Assembly: GCF_000143535.2 (NCBI RefSeq)
Contig: NC_037320.1
Location: 992,001 to 1,056,000, forward strand
Source of the DNA: Botrytis cinerea B05.10
Lineage: Eukaryota > Ascomycota > Leotiomycetes > Helotiales > Sclerotiniaceae
Length of the DNA: 64,000 nt
Direction: 5' to 3'
Below, in pieces: positions 48,335 through 60,094 of this stretch; within the stretch, counting starts at the first letter, position 1; every line of letters starts with the position of its first letter. The translations under genes were made by a program, and so were the position numbers. The notes below the pieces were generated by a model, which was given only the letters and a program-made list of their open reading frames with translations, ran no database searches and had not been told where the DNA came from.

Positions 48335-49544
48335 TCGGGATTAGTTACTGATCGCAGTTAATAGAGAGAGTAGGCGGGTATTATCGCATTGCTGGGACAA
48401 GAAATGAACGGAAAATGCTTAAGAATATTATCAACGTAGGTGCCGGTATTGAGGAAAGAAGTTTGTGTGACAATGAGGGAAATTAGGTAGCCTTCCCGTT
48501 GCATGAAGATGCATCCTCGGCTTGCTGATGACGCCACACATATTGAATGAATTTTACCAGCCACAGTAGATTCTCAGCCTTGTCGCTTCAGACTAATAAT
48601 AATTTAAAAGATAAGAAGACTAGACTCCTTCCTTCCCTTCCTGTAATATGATGTCTCTCGGAGGTTTAAAAGCCGAGGAATCTCACCCGGCACATTCTCT
48701 ACGGATCCGGAGTATATATACCAGGTGGGAATCTCGTATTCAACTTCACCTTTTCTTCTCTACAATCTTACCTTCTTTCATTCTTCTTACGTCGAATTTC
48801 ACAGTCACCAATACAACATTTGACACTGTTTATATCTTCTTTCTTACTTCTATGCATAATATGGTTCATCAGAGAGAACAGGGGAGGCTCACTCTAGAGG
48901 ATCGCTTAGATCTTATTGATTATAGCTCCAACGCTACTAGGTAGGCATTTCCAAATTTCACGGTGGATCTTTAATCAATGCGGACCAGTCAAGACCTTTT
49001 TCGCGGTATGTATATGAATCTGGTAATACCGGTATCGCCAATGTGAAATGAAAGCAAGGCAGGCTCTCAGGGTTACCTCGAATCGAGATCTTTTCAAGTG
49101 AAATGTACCAGTCGGTATACTATGATCTGTTGATGTCGAAAACATTCCGCCGTGTTTATGTGCTACCGTCAACCGGTAGCATTTTCTTCCAGTGTTATGG
49201 CGCACATGATACTGTTACCAGTTATTTGGAAACAAGCCAGAAGCACATGAGATCATAGACTATCTCAAACTATTTTAATAAGTAGGGGATCAGCTGGAAA
49301 TCTCTTGTATGGACGACGCCACTACCACGCCTCTCGAGATCTTTTTTCCTTATCTGCCCCAAATGTATTGTTGATAAGGTTGCAAGTCCATCTACTATTG
49401 TTTTAGTGGAGATTTTAGCTTTTGTCTAACTTAATACTTGATTCTCATTTATCTCTTGCCCACTCTTTCTTTTTGTTATTTTGTTCTCCCTCGCTCTGGG
49501 GCTTTTTGTTACTCTCTTTGCACCTGTTCTCAGTCAATCGAGCC
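48335..49544. other. Divergent intergenic region
   Basis: About 1.2 kb between the RING-CH gene (-) and the GT31 gene (+), so both promoters lie here. A plus-strand open frame at 48648-48944 is not convincing as a gene (see rejected items). Confidence 0.5.
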
Positions 49545-51137
49545 ATGAAATCCAGGAAAACTATCCGTTTGGCTATTCTTTTGGCTACGTCTTCGATAAT
49601 CGTTCCCTCGATAATACTGTTTGCTCGCCATGGCACACTTAATGTGACATCATATTTTGGATCACAAGCAATACTTGGAGATGGGTTTGGATACGAATTG
49701 GCCGAAGAAGATTGGACAGGTGTTTTACCCGGAATTGATTTGTCATCTGATTGTAATGTCACAGAAAACTTCGAGTGGTTGGGAAGGTACAACTTATCAT
49801 ACCCTTTGAAAGTTGCGCAGCGAGATATTATCGCGAAACCTAATCATGGAGAAAGACCGTCAGTCACCATAATGAAAGCATCTTTGTTCGACAGCCCTGA
49901 AATGTTCGAGCACGCAGAGCTTTCTATTGATAGAACCGTCGACCATTGTTCTCCACTCACTCTTGAAGTCCCTTATCCTCCAATTCGGAAAATCGACGCT
50001 TCGCATATGATATTTGGTCTGCAGACCACAATACAGCGTCTTCGGGACACAAAGATGCACCTAGCACGATGGCTGCCCAACAGTGGAGCTCGTTTGATCG
50101 CAATAGTAAAAGAAAGCGAAGAGACATTGGCATCTAAATCTGAAATGGCACGACTCCAGAAAGAATATCGCAAGGCAGGCATGGATATCACAATAGTATC
50201 ACCTGTCAAGAAAGAGGACTTCTTCAATCAACGATATTTCTCCCTGATAGATCTGATGTACAAGGCCCGCAACAAGAAAACAAAATGGACTGTGGTTATG
50301 GACGACGACACATTTTTCCCTTCTATGCGTGGGCTACTAGATGAGCTTGCTCTTTACGACCATACGCAGCCTCAATACATTGGTGGGTTATCCGAGAATT
50401 GGGCAGCCGTGAGAATGTACGGACTAATGGCATTTGGAGGGGCTGGCGTCTTTCTCTCCACGCCACTGGCCAAAATTATCCATGACAACAACGAGGAGTG
50501 TAAAAACAACATGCGATTTACTTCCGGGGATACACTGGTGATGGACTGTGTATATCAACATTCTAAAGCCCAACTTATAACAGTAGCTGGACTTTCGCAA
50601 ATCGATTTCATGGGAGATCATTCTGGATTCTATGAGAATGGAAGAAAGGTATTATCTTTACATCACTGGAAAGCAGGATCGGCGACCAAATATCCCTATG
50701 AGATGGATAAGATGCATCTAGTATCAGATGTGTGTGACGAATGCTTTCTACAACGTTGGCAGTTTGATAACGATATCGTCCTTACCAATGGGTTTAGCAT
50801 CGCGAAATACCCCAAGGGGTCGTTAGAGCGAGGGGCAAAGAGCGACTTAAGTAACTCAACAATCGTTGATGGAAGTGTCGACTTGAGGAGAACAGAAGTG
50901 ACTTGGGATGACAAGAATCTCGATGTTGAACATAGCCTGTCACCAACACGTCCAGAATTGAATGAGGGTCAGAAAATTAGCTGGAAATTTCTGGATAGCT
51001 TTTTGGTCGATGGACATGTGGTTCGACAAATTTATTTGAAAATGGGACTTGAAGGAGGGGGCGATGAAGTGCTGATTTTGAATTGGAGACAAGCGAGAAG
51101 AAGCCACAGTGCAGGAGGAACTGAAATCAGACATTAA
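49545..51137 (+). CDS. GT31/fringe-like glycosyltransferase, type II membrane protein
   Basis: Predicted Golgi glycosyltransferase of the fungal Fringe/DUF604-like group. Intronless, 530 residues from the first ATG in frame. A short basic N-terminus is followed by one membrane anchor (about 7-26), a stem and a lumenal catalytic domain. The nucleotide-sugar/metal motif is DDD at 253-255 in WTVVMDDDTFFPSMRGLLDELALYD; then YIGGLSENW, AFGGAGVFLSTPLA and GDTLVMDCVYQHS, which are family-typical. Cysteines in DVCDECFLQRW may form disulfides. Donor sugar and acceptor are unknown. Confidence 0.9.
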   Translation: MKSRKTIRLAILLATSSIIVPSIILFARHGTLNVTSYFGSQAILGDGFGYELAEEDWTGVLPGIDLSSDCNVTENFEWLGRYNLSYPLKVAQRDIIAKPNHGERPSVTIMKASLFDSPEMFEHAELSIDRTVDHCSPLTLEVPYPPIRKIDASHMIFGLQTTIQRLRDTKMHLARWLPNSGARLIAIVKESEETLASKSEMARLQKEYRKAGMDITIVSPVKKEDFFNQRYFSLIDLMYKARNKKTKWTVVMDDDTFFPSMRGLLDELALYDHTQPQYIGGLSENWAAVRMYGLMAFGGAGVFLSTPLAKIIHDNNEECKNNMRFTSGDTLVMDCVYQHSKAQLITVAGLSQIDFMGDHSGFYENGRKVLSLHHWKAGSATKYPYEMDKMHLVSDVCDECFLQRWQFDNDIVLTNGFSIAKYPKGSLERGAKSDLSNSTIVDGSVDLRRTEVTWDDKNLDVEHSLSPTRPELNEGQKISWKFLDSFLVDGHVVRQIYLKMGLEGGGDEVLILNWRQARRSHSAGGTEIRH

Positions 51138-52916
51138 TTTAATCGAGAGGTAGGAGTCAAGGCTTCCATTTTTTTTTACTAAATGATATACCCTCAATAA
51201 TCGGGAGGCATAAAATAGGTGTCGATAGGCGTTTGGGATGACAGGTCAACTGCGATTGGAATTCCGCAAGGAAAAATGTATATCATGCGAACGACGATTT
51301 AGGATATCATAATGTATATGTAAATAGTACTTCACCAATATGGACATAAACAGATCAAGAAAGAATGCAGGATACCTTTTGGATACCTAGAAAACAGGAA
51401 GCGGAGACTGAAGCATAAATTTTTACATATGGCTTTTCACGTAAACAGAAATAGATCTCGATATAATAATAATATTACTTGCTGCATTTGAATTTCCCAT
51501 CCACGAAAGAATCTCGGAGCCCTTTGAATACTCTTCAACCAGGGAAGTAATCAGCCAATCCCCAAAATAGATGTTTGCCATGCAAAGCAACCTCAAAATC
51601 CAAATAAAATTACATTTCCGTTTTTTTGTTGCACATCTATAAATGCCGAAGTTATCCGCTCCTACGAAGATCGCTCGTTTTTGGTTGAAAGGGCCATTGT
51701 GGCGATGCCATATTGGTGGTGCGTTGGCTGGAGTGATGCTTTGGAATCCGGCAGAATATTAAGAGATCGAATAAGGTCACCTATCCTCAGATTTGTTAGC
51801 GACCGGATGGATACGTTTTCACGAGTTCACTATCTGAAGATTAGGTTATATGCGCGCAAATGCTTTGGACAGATACGAATTCACTGATCGAATAGTCTTT
51901 GGCCGTTTCATGTGAGCGTGTTTTCTTTTCTCCAAATCACGAAAGTATGAAAATATTGGGGGAGATGGAGGTTCGGAGAGTATGGTCGGATTTGTCTGGG
52001 GAATTCGGATGGTTTGGCTGGCTCGGCTGGCTGGGGAATTGGGACATGGGAAATGGGAAATGAGAGATGGAGTGGTGGGGGTTAGTGGGGTGAATGAGAA
52101 TTTGAGGAGGGAAAGATGGGGTGGGATGATTTTAATGAAGGAGATGATACGGAGAGATTCATGATATATGGTTTGATATAGTCAGTGTGATACATTTGGT
52201 GATTGTACCGCATTTCTTTTGAACAATCGGGTAAGCCCCTTCATCAGCTCACCATAGTCTAGTCGTCTAGTCGTCTACTCGCCTGGACAGATGAACATGA
52301 TTAGCCATAACGGGCCACACCGGCCACCGTACATATATCCCCAGCGAGCCCCAGATCCCAGCATCAATATAAATGTTTCTTCACCCGCTCAACCATGGCA
52401 ACATATCTACTTCGTCCTCAACTATCAACCTCTTCTCCTCGGTCCCAGCCGAATGTGCGGCTTAAAGTAAGGTTATAATTTCACTCAGATTGATGTTCCA
52501 CTATAAAGCTTGCTTTTATTCACATATACGAGTGAAATCTGGCAAGTTTTTCCGTCTCTAAATGAATAGTGGACGACGGAACGAGGCGCACCAATAATCT
52601 GGAGAAGGTTTCGGGGCACAGCGGGGAATTTGGCGGGGTCCTTCCTCTTGTACCTAGGTATTGCCCTAAATGGTACTAGATATGTGATGGTGAATGTTAT
52701 GATCTCGTGCCCCTCTATGACCCTACAGATGGTTCGTGGTTGTGCTTTTCTACAACTCGATTTTTTTCTTGTTTGAGCATTTATCTTTGTTTTGCCCTTG
52801 CAGATTTACTACCTGACTATACCGTCGCAGACTTCCAAGCTCGTAAATTCGCAGCAATTGATACCGACAGCTATCCTACCCGCACACTCCCTGCTTCCGG
52901 ATATCTTTCATTCATA
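51138..52916. other. Intergenic region upstream of galactokinase
   Basis: About 1.8 kb; GT31 3' UTR on the left, galactokinase promoter and leader on the right. The galactokinase frame stays open upstream to 52,707 but has no ATG there, and the pyrimidine run ending in CTTGCAG near 52,800 suggests a 5' UTR intron. Open frames at 51,681-52,164 look non-coding. Confidence 0.5.
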
Positions 52917-54485
52917 ATGGCTGGCGTTGTACCTGTCGCAAAGTCTCTCAAAGACATCTACACCGAAGATGCCTTGGCCGCACAAACCAAGAGATGGGAT
53001 AACCTTCTAAAGCAATTTAAGAGCAACTATGGACACGATGCGCAGTTCGTTTCACGATCTCCAGGACGTGTCAACATCATCGGCGAGCACATTGACTATT
53101 CTTTGTACTCTGTCTTGCCTATGGCCATAACTGCAGATGCATTACTCGCAGTTTCCACCAAAATCGACGAATCCGCTTCGACTAGTACAACATTCAAGGT
53201 GCGAGTTTCGAACGTGCAAGGGGATAAATTCCCCGCACACGAATTTGACATACCATTCGATGCAGTGGAGATCGATTCCAAGGTACATGAGTGGACAAAT
53301 TACTTGAAGTCTGGACTCCGGGGAGCGTTGGAAATATTGAGAAAGAAGCATGGAGACGGCTTCAGACCCAAGAGTATGGAAGTTTTGATGGATGGAACCG
53401 TACCTGCTGGTGGTGGATTGAGTAGTTCTGCTGCTTTTACTACAGCTTCTGCTCTTGCAGTTATGTTTGCCAATGGTGAGCAATCTGTTGACAAGACGCA
53501 ACTCACAGAATTGGCGATTGTCAGTGAAAGAGCAGTAGGTGTCAACTCGGGAGGAATGGATCAATCTGCATCGGTCTTCTCCATTCGTGGCTCAGCATTA
53601 TACGTCTCTTTCAACCCAACCTTGACTGCAAAGCCCGTTCACTTCCCAAAAACAAACCCCGAACTCACATTCGTTATTGCACAATCATTTGTTGCAGCAG
53701 ATAAGCATGTCACTGGTCCAGTGTGCTACAACTTGAGAGTTGTAGAGTGCAGTCTTGCCGCCGCCTATCTCCACGCAGCTATCAACAAATCCAAAGACCC
53801 CCTTCCTTCTGACTCTGGACCATTGGGTGTTTCGCTCCACGGATTCCATAGCAAATATCTTGGAGATTCCACTGCACCACTCGAAGAACAACTTTCAGAA
53901 CTTATTGAACTCACAAAGAAAACATTCACAAAAGAAGAGGGATATACTAGAGAAGAAATTGCATCTGTCATAAATATGACAGTCCCTGAGTTGAACGAGC
54001 GCTTCACTTCCACTTTCCCCGTCCGCGCTGAACATTTCAAGCTTCGACAAAGAACCCTCCACGTTTTCACCGAAGCCCTTCGAGTGCTTAAGTTTATGAA
54101 AGTTCTCGAACATCCCGAATCCTATCTCAATGCCGATGGTGGTAATTCTACTGAGACTTTCAACCGAAAACTTGGTGATCTGATGAACGAAACCCAAACT
54201 AGCTGCAGAGAAGATTTTGATTGTAGTTGCCCCGAACTAGACGAACTTTGTGAAATCGCAAAGAAAGCAGGTAGTTATGGAAGCAGATTGACAGGTGCCG
54301 GATGGGGTGGATGCAGTGTGCATTTGGTACCAGCGGATAAGGTCGACGCGGTTAAAGAGGCTTGGGAGAAGGAGTATTATTCAAAGAAGGACTTGTCAAA
54401 GGAGCAGAAGGAAGCGGCAATCGTGGTTAGCAAACCGGGCAGCGGAAGTGCGGTATTCGTTGTTGAAGGTGGAAATGTTGCTTAG
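52917..54485 (+). CDS. GAL1: Galactokinase
   Basis: Phosphorylates galactose to galactose-1-phosphate with ATP, first committed step of the cytosolic Leloir pathway. Intronless coding region of 522 residues from MAGVVPVAKSL, the first in-frame ATG. GHMP-kinase layout is complete: galactokinase signature GRVNIIGEHIDYS (50-62), ATP-binding GGLSSSAAF (166-174), catalytic Asp215 in SGGMDQSA, and the C-terminal GHMP motif SRLTGAGWGGCSVHLV (about 454-469). Length matches fungal Gal1 (about 520). The presence of GEHIDYS and SSSAA both intact suggests a real kinase rather than a Gal3-like sensor. No other GAL gene is next to it in this window. Confidence 0.96.
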   Translation: MAGVVPVAKSLKDIYTEDALAAQTKRWDNLLKQFKSNYGHDAQFVSRSPGRVNIIGEHIDYSLYSVLPMAITADALLAVSTKIDESASTSTTFKVRVSNVQGDKFPAHEFDIPFDAVEIDSKVHEWTNYLKSGLRGALEILRKKHGDGFRPKSMEVLMDGTVPAGGGLSSSAAFTTASALAVMFANGEQSVDKTQLTELAIVSERAVGVNSGGMDQSASVFSIRGSALYVSFNPTLTAKPVHFPKTNPELTFVIAQSFVAADKHVTGPVCYNLRVVECSLAAAYLHAAINKSKDPLPSDSGPLGVSLHGFHSKYLGDSTAPLEEQLSELIELTKKTFTKEEGYTREEIASVINMTVPELNERFTSTFPVRAEHFKLRQRTLHVFTEALRVLKFMKVLEHPESYLNADGGNSTETFNRKLGDLMNETQTSCREDFDCSCPELDELCEIAKKAGSYGSRLTGAGWGGCSVHLVPADKVDAVKEAWEKEYYSKKDLSKEQKEAAIVVSKPGSGSAVFVVEGGNVA

Positions 54486-55700
54486 ATAACAGTTTGCTCT
54501 TAGAGATGATAAAAGCCTTGCGGTACCAATACCCTTCATAGAATGTATTCCCAATTTTCTTATAGATTCTATTTTCGATAGCCATTTTGTAATGAATGGA
54601 TAATTCTCACAAGAATGAAATCATAGAACCATTGAAAATCTGTAAAATCGAATTCGTTATGCGTGAAGTGGCATAGGTTCTTGTCCAATACTCATGGGTG
54701 TATAATGGTTCCGGAAGTAATACAGCTTTCTAGGAGTTCATTTTGTACCAACAATGCGTCTAGAGCAGCAGAAGAAGTAAAATAGAAATACAAATAGTTT
54801 GCAGGTTAAGTTAATAAATCATAGAAATTACACAGCAATAAGTGAGAGGATGAGGTCCTGTTCCAAAGTCGGCGATAGAAAAAAAGAGGGGCAAGGGGGC
54901 TTTAAAACTATCCCTTGCCTCAATTGATCATGAAATGCCTAAATCTAGAACATACATTGATTGATTCGTCCATCATCCCTCGTATCTGATATCATCGAAG
55001 CAGATCAAAAAATGGAAGGCACTTCATCAAACGGGTCGGGAGGGAAAAAACATGTTAGGCAAGCTTCTTCGGGGAGAGGTAAGATTTCTTCTTTGTCGTA
55101 ATGCAACGAGTCGGTGTTTGAAGCAACCGGCACCTCTACCTCCACCTCCACCTCCATCTCCACCATGAGGATGCCCCGAGAGTTAGAGTCAGTAGTTCGG
55201 ATGAGATGATGTGGTTCTGCCTAGGAGGATCCAGAGATAGTTGGAGAGCTGTTTTTCTATCTTTGGTTTTCTTGAAAGTCACACGAGTGCGCGACTTTCA
55301 TGATTACGGCAGAGGCTCCTTGGCACGGCTCCCATGAAAGGTGCTTGTTCAAAGGGTATCGGTGTCTTCGATCAAACACCTTCACTCTTTTATCCATATT
55401 CGCAAAATAACAACGGAATTATGGATCGAAGCAAGCAGCGCTTGACTAATCGCATAACAGCTTTGCCCAGACGACCGACAAGAGGTCCGTTAGATATCAA
55501 CGAGTGCGTCTCCCTCCAATGCATAGGAACACCAAGTACTAAGTCTGGATAGTTCACCTCTAAATAGCCCCTTATCGCCTACAAATTACATTAATGCCAC
55601 ACAAACACGAACACTTTCGCCAGGTGGCCCGGCGCCCAGAAGTCGAACACCTAGGCTTCCATCACCGATTCCCGGTTCGAATCTGTCAGCCAACACTTTC
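54486..55700. other. Intergenic region
   Basis: About 1.2 kb between galactokinase and the TPR gene, both plus strand. A short CCACCT-type repeat lies at about 55,129-55,160. A tRNA-like B-box sequence near 55,671 does not fold as a tRNA (see rejected items). Confidence 0.5.
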
Positions 55701-56987
55701 ATGACAGCTCCCACATCGCTCTCGCCATCACAAAACACATCGTTTCAATCAACAGTCTCAACACTTCAAAAAGACTTCACTTATCTATTACGCCCCGAAA
55801 TCTATCATCCTCTACCCGTTCTTGAAATTCCACCGCCATTTCGTTCTTCCCCAGCTTCATCACTCCCACCTAACCCTGATGTCAATACTCTTTCGTCACT
55901 CCTGGCAGCGGGCTATTTTCGAGCTGCGGCTATTCTGAGTGCTACGCTATTAACATCCAGTCCTGGACCCTCGTCACATGATGAGATTTTCAACCTCTTC
56001 TATATCCGTCTCGCATGTCTTACGCTCTGTGACCAGACACAGCTCGCGGCTCAAGAAGTCAAAGCTCTCGAGGATCTTAATGCTGCTTACTATCGAGATG
56101 ATGAAACGGATACTCATATGGTAGGATGGGAGCTGAGGGTTTTGGCAGTTCGATTGCAAGGCATGGGATTAGGGGATGCGAGAAGAGGTGTTATGGGGTA
56201 CTATGATTTAGCTCGAGATGCTAGAAGTATGTTGACAAAGTTGAAGAAACGAAAGGCAGCTGGCGATGACTTAGATGGTGAGATCGAGTTATGGGAAAAG
56301 AGATTGGCGGATTTGGGTATCAGAGTTGCGAGTGCGCTGATCGAGATGGAAGATTTAGTGGGTGCTGGGATGCATTTGAAGACTTTGAAGGTTAGTGAAG
56401 AGGGCGATGAGGAATTGAGGGCCAAGAAAGCATTACTGTGGCTGTGTTTGGGGGATATTGATGCTGCAAGGGAGTGTCTGAAGAAGGCAAATGGGGGAGG
56501 ATTTAAGGCCAGTGAAATGGATGGAACCATCAGAGCCCTTGCTTTTGTTGCTGAGGGGAAGTATGAAGAAGCTGTTGTCATTTGGGAAGAGCTTATTGCA
56601 AACGAGGAAACCGTGGCTGGAAAAGGAGAGAAGGCTATGTGGAGACAAAACCTTGGTGTCACATTGTTGTACTTGGGTCGTGGTGATGAGGTATGTATCA
56701 TTTCCTGCTACGATTATCACTTTTCTCTTCCACTATGAAGCCCGCTACATTCTACATACTCACATTTCAACCAATAGGCAAGAACTATTCTTGAATCACT
56801 CGTTGCAGAAGACAATTCTTTCCATGCTTTAACATTCAACTTGAGTACGATCTATGAATTATGCACGGAGAGATCAAGAACATTGAAGGTTGCGTTGGCC
56901 GAGAAGGTTGCTGGGATGGTGGATATTGGGGAGAACGAGGGGGTAGTACGAGGATGGGAGAAAGTCAATGGGGACTTCAAATTGTGA
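55701..56987 (+). CDS. TPR protein resembling TRAPP subunit 12 (TRAPPC12)
   Basis: Likely fungal counterpart of the tetratricopeptide region of TRAPPC12, part of a tethering complex for ER-Golgi/endomembrane traffic. Exons 55701-56690 and 56778-56987 give 399 residues. The N-terminus is polar, then LRPEIYHPLP and LAAGYFRAAAILSATLL begin a helical-repeat array: helix pairs at about 75-130, 140-175, 205-240, 245-300 (AKKALLWLCLGDIDAARECLKKA; ALAFVAEGKYEEAVVIWEELI) and 310-370 (GVTLLYLGRGDEARTILESLV; NLSTIYELCTERS). The single 87-bp intron separates GDE from ARTIL. Assignment to TRAPPC12 is from overall pattern and memory of the family; another TPR protein is possible. Confidence 0.8.
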
Positions 56988-57688
56988 TTGGGGTCTAGTA
57001 TCCTTATTGATTTCATGGGATCGCGTTGGACAAGGCGAATGCAGACTTCCAAGTTCCAACATTGATTCACACATTTTGTCACTTGTCACCCCTACAGAGC
57101 AAAGTAAGCCGCGTTGACCAAAACAACCGTTGCAATATGTGTGCAGAGCAGAGTAGACTAGACTCTCATTTACGATGCATTGACATCATATCATTCCTTG
57201 GATTTATCCATCCAATCTAGAACATTGACAGGCATAAAAAACCATAAAACAGTAAAAGACGATTGTTGATTGGAGTGCCTCTTTATGCACAGTTTATGCA
57301 GTCTTCACTTCCCCAGCCAATCAGATTGACTGAAAGACTAAAAAGAACTTTCCACTCGCTACCCCACATTTTGCCCCCGATACCGCTAGAAAATTGGGAA
57401 AAGGGCGGATTGATGGTTCAAATAAATATTGTTGGAGGTATGAATCACATCTCTAGAGTCATATTTTCCCAACTTTCCTACAACCTCTTTTCTTTCTCCT
57501 AAAGCTTTTGCGACAATTACCTCTCTTCCTCTGAGCAAGATTCAATTGAGAAATACTCAATTTCTTCTTCCGGATTTAGTTGAGCCATTGTAATTACTTT
57601 CATTTCTTCTCTTTATTCGTTTGCCTCTCGAGGTTCGATATCGGAACACATCTACAGAGACTCCGCTCTGAATTGAACAAAAGTCAAG
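56988..57688. other. Intergenic region upstream of acetolactate synthase
   Basis: About 700 bp holding the TPR gene 3' UTR and the acetolactate synthase promoter and 5' UTR. Pyrimidine-rich stretches near 57,480-57,640 are typical of fungal housekeeping promoters. No other feature. Confidence 0.5.
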
Positions 57689-60094
57689 ATGCTTCGTTCA
57701 ATACCCGCCAGGCGTGCTATTCGCACAATTGGTAGCAACGCGAAATGGATGGATGTCGCTGGTGCAAGGGGCTTGTCGAATCGTGTGAAGGCGGCGGGCG
57801 GTATCATGGTAGAGAAGAAAGGTACGAGGGCGCAAGCTACTGCTGCTCCTCAGGCTGCTAGGTATGACTTTCTCTCTTGTTTGCATCGACGGATATTCTC
57901 TGCGGGTTCAAATTTCACTCTCCATCCAGAAATTGGGGGTGAGTCACTTTGGGACGAAAGAAAGTGGACTGACATGTGAACATAGTCAAGTTAGAGAAAG
58001 TCCAAGTCCAGCATTCAATACCACACCTTCGAAAAATGATTCAGGCAAGGAATTGGCGGGACAGGGACAAAAGTACTCGGAGATGGATGAGTCGTATGTT
58101 ATACCCATTTCCCGCGAGATGACACGAGAAGGTCCTAATTCTGGCATAGATTTATCGGCATGACCGGTGGAGAGATCTTCCATGAAATGATGTTACGGGA
58201 AAATGTCAAGCATATCTGTGAGTTTCGTACTCTACCTCATCAAGGACTTGAGCTAACGGCGAAATAGTTGGTTATGCAGGAGGAGCGATCTTACCAGTTT
58301 TCGATGCGATTTACAACTCAAAACATTTCGAATTTATCTTGCCAAAACATGAACAAGGTGCTGGACATATGGCGGAAGGATATGCCAGAGCTTGTGGTAA
58401 ACCTGGTGTTGTTCTCGTTACATCTGGACCTGGTGCTACCAACGTTATTACTCCAATGCAGGACGCTTTATCTGATGGAACACCAATGGTTGTTTTCACC
58501 GGACAAGTCGTTACAACTGCCATTGGAAGTGATGCTTTCCAAGAGGCTGACGTCATTGGTATCTCGAGAGCTTGCACAAAATGGAACGTTATGGTTAAGA
58601 ACATTGCTGAGCTTCCAAGAAGAATCAAGGAGGCTTTCGAAATCGCTACTTCTGGAAGACCTGGACCAGTTTTGGTAGATTTGCCAAAGGATGTTACAGC
58701 TGGTATTCTACGAAAGGCTATTCCTAGCCACCACATTATGCCATCTTTACCTAGTCAAGCCTCAAGAGCGGCCCAAGCTGTTCAAAAGAAACAGCTCGCA
58801 AGCTCAATTGAACGTGTTGCAAAATTGATCAACATCGCCAAGAAGCCAATCATTTACGCTGGTCAGGGTGTTATCTCTACTCCAGAAGGTCCCAAATTGC
58901 TTAAGGAGCTCGCTGAGAAGGCATCTATCCCTGTCACAACAACTCTTCAAGGTCTCGGTGGATTCGACGAGCTTGATGAGAAGTCTTTACATATGCTTGG
59001 TATGCACGGTTCTGCATACGCTAACCTCTCCATGCAAGAAGCCGATCTCATTATTGCTCTCGGAGCACGTTTCGATGATCGTGTAACTGGAAGCATTCCA
59101 AAGTTTGCTCCAGCAGCAAAGGCAGCAGCAGCTGAAGGTCGTGGCGGCATTGTTCACTTTGAAATTATGCCAAAGAACATCAACAAGGTTGTTCAGGCTA
59201 CCGAGGCTGTTGAAGGTGATGTTATTACCAACCTTGCTCAACTTCTTCCAGCCGTCGACAAAAAGACTATGGATGAACGCAAAGAATGGTTCGACCAAAT
59301 CAGATTCTGGAAGGAGAAGTTCCCTCTTTCTCATTATGAGAAGGCCGAAAGAGATGGTCTTATCAAGCCACAAACTTTGATCGAGGAACTTTCAAATTTA
59401 ACCGCTGATAGAAAACACGAGACTATCATCGCTACGGGTGTTGGTCAACATCAAATGTGGACTGCACAACATTTCAGATGGAGACATCCAAGAACTATGA
59501 TCACATCTGGCGGTCTCGGTACCATGGGTTACGGTCTTCCAGCAGCTATCGGTGCCAAGGTTGCCAAACCTGATGCGCTTGTCATCGATATCGATGGAGA
59601 TGCATCGTTCAACATGACACTTACTGAGCTCTCCACTGCAGCTCAATTCAACATCGGCGTCAAGGTCATTGTCCTTAACAACGAGGAGCAGGGAATGGTT
59701 ACTCAATGGCAAAATATCTTCTACCAGGACAGATACGCTCACACTCACAGTGTCAACCCTGATTTCATGAAATTGGCCGATGCAATGGGTGTTCAACACA
59801 GAAGATGTATCAAGCCAGATGACGTAAGAGATTCTTTGAAATGGTTGATTGAGAGTGACGGACCAGCACTCTTGGAGGTTGTTACCGATAAGAAGGTTCC
59901 AGTCTTACCAATGGTACCAGCCGGAAATGCTTTACATGACTTCTTAGTCTACGATCCAGGTTTGTACTCCATATTTACCCTAACTTCCCCACTGATCTTG
60001 TTACAAAATTGGGCCTATGCTAACAATATCAACAGTGAAAGACAAAGAAAGAAGAAAGATGATAAAAGAGAGAACATGTGGTTTACATGGATAA
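57689..60094 (+). CDS. ILV2: Acetolactate (acetohydroxyacid) synthase catalytic subunit
   Basis: ThDP-dependent mitochondrial enzyme making acetolactate or acetohydroxybutyrate in branched-chain amino acid synthesis. Five exons: 57689-57861, 57986-58093, 58150-58217, 58268-59959, 60036-60094; 699 residues. A basic N-terminus (MLRSIPARRAIRTIG) fits a mitochondrial presequence. Catalytic Glu145 lies in ILPKHEQGAGHMAEGYAR; GARFDDRVTG is in the central domain; the ThDP-metal motif is DIDGDASFNMT to LNNEEQGMVTQWQ. The last exon gives VKDKERRKMIKERTCGLHG, matching the family C-terminus. Codons are biased, as in highly expressed genes. Residue 198 (GTT at 58510) is Val where baker's yeast and plant enzymes have the sulfonylurea-contact Pro (GQVPTSAIG in yeast; GQVVTTAIG here). 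Confidence 0.96.

Noticed and set aside
48648..48944. Plus-strand frame of 98 codons between RING-CH and GT31 genes
   Set aside because: No recognisable domain; it ends at a GTAGGC that could be a donor, but I found no convincing following exon. It might be UTR sequence.
52707..52916. 70-codon N-terminal extension of galactokinase
   Set aside because: The extension has no ATG, contains a likely 5' UTR intron end (TTGCAG), and galactokinases start close to the SLKDIY segment.
55630..55690. tRNA-like B box (GGTTCGAATC) just before the TPR gene start
   Set aside because: The bases flanking the would-be T loop pair in only three of five positions, and no matching acceptor stem or D arm could be laid out; it is also in the probable 5' UTR.
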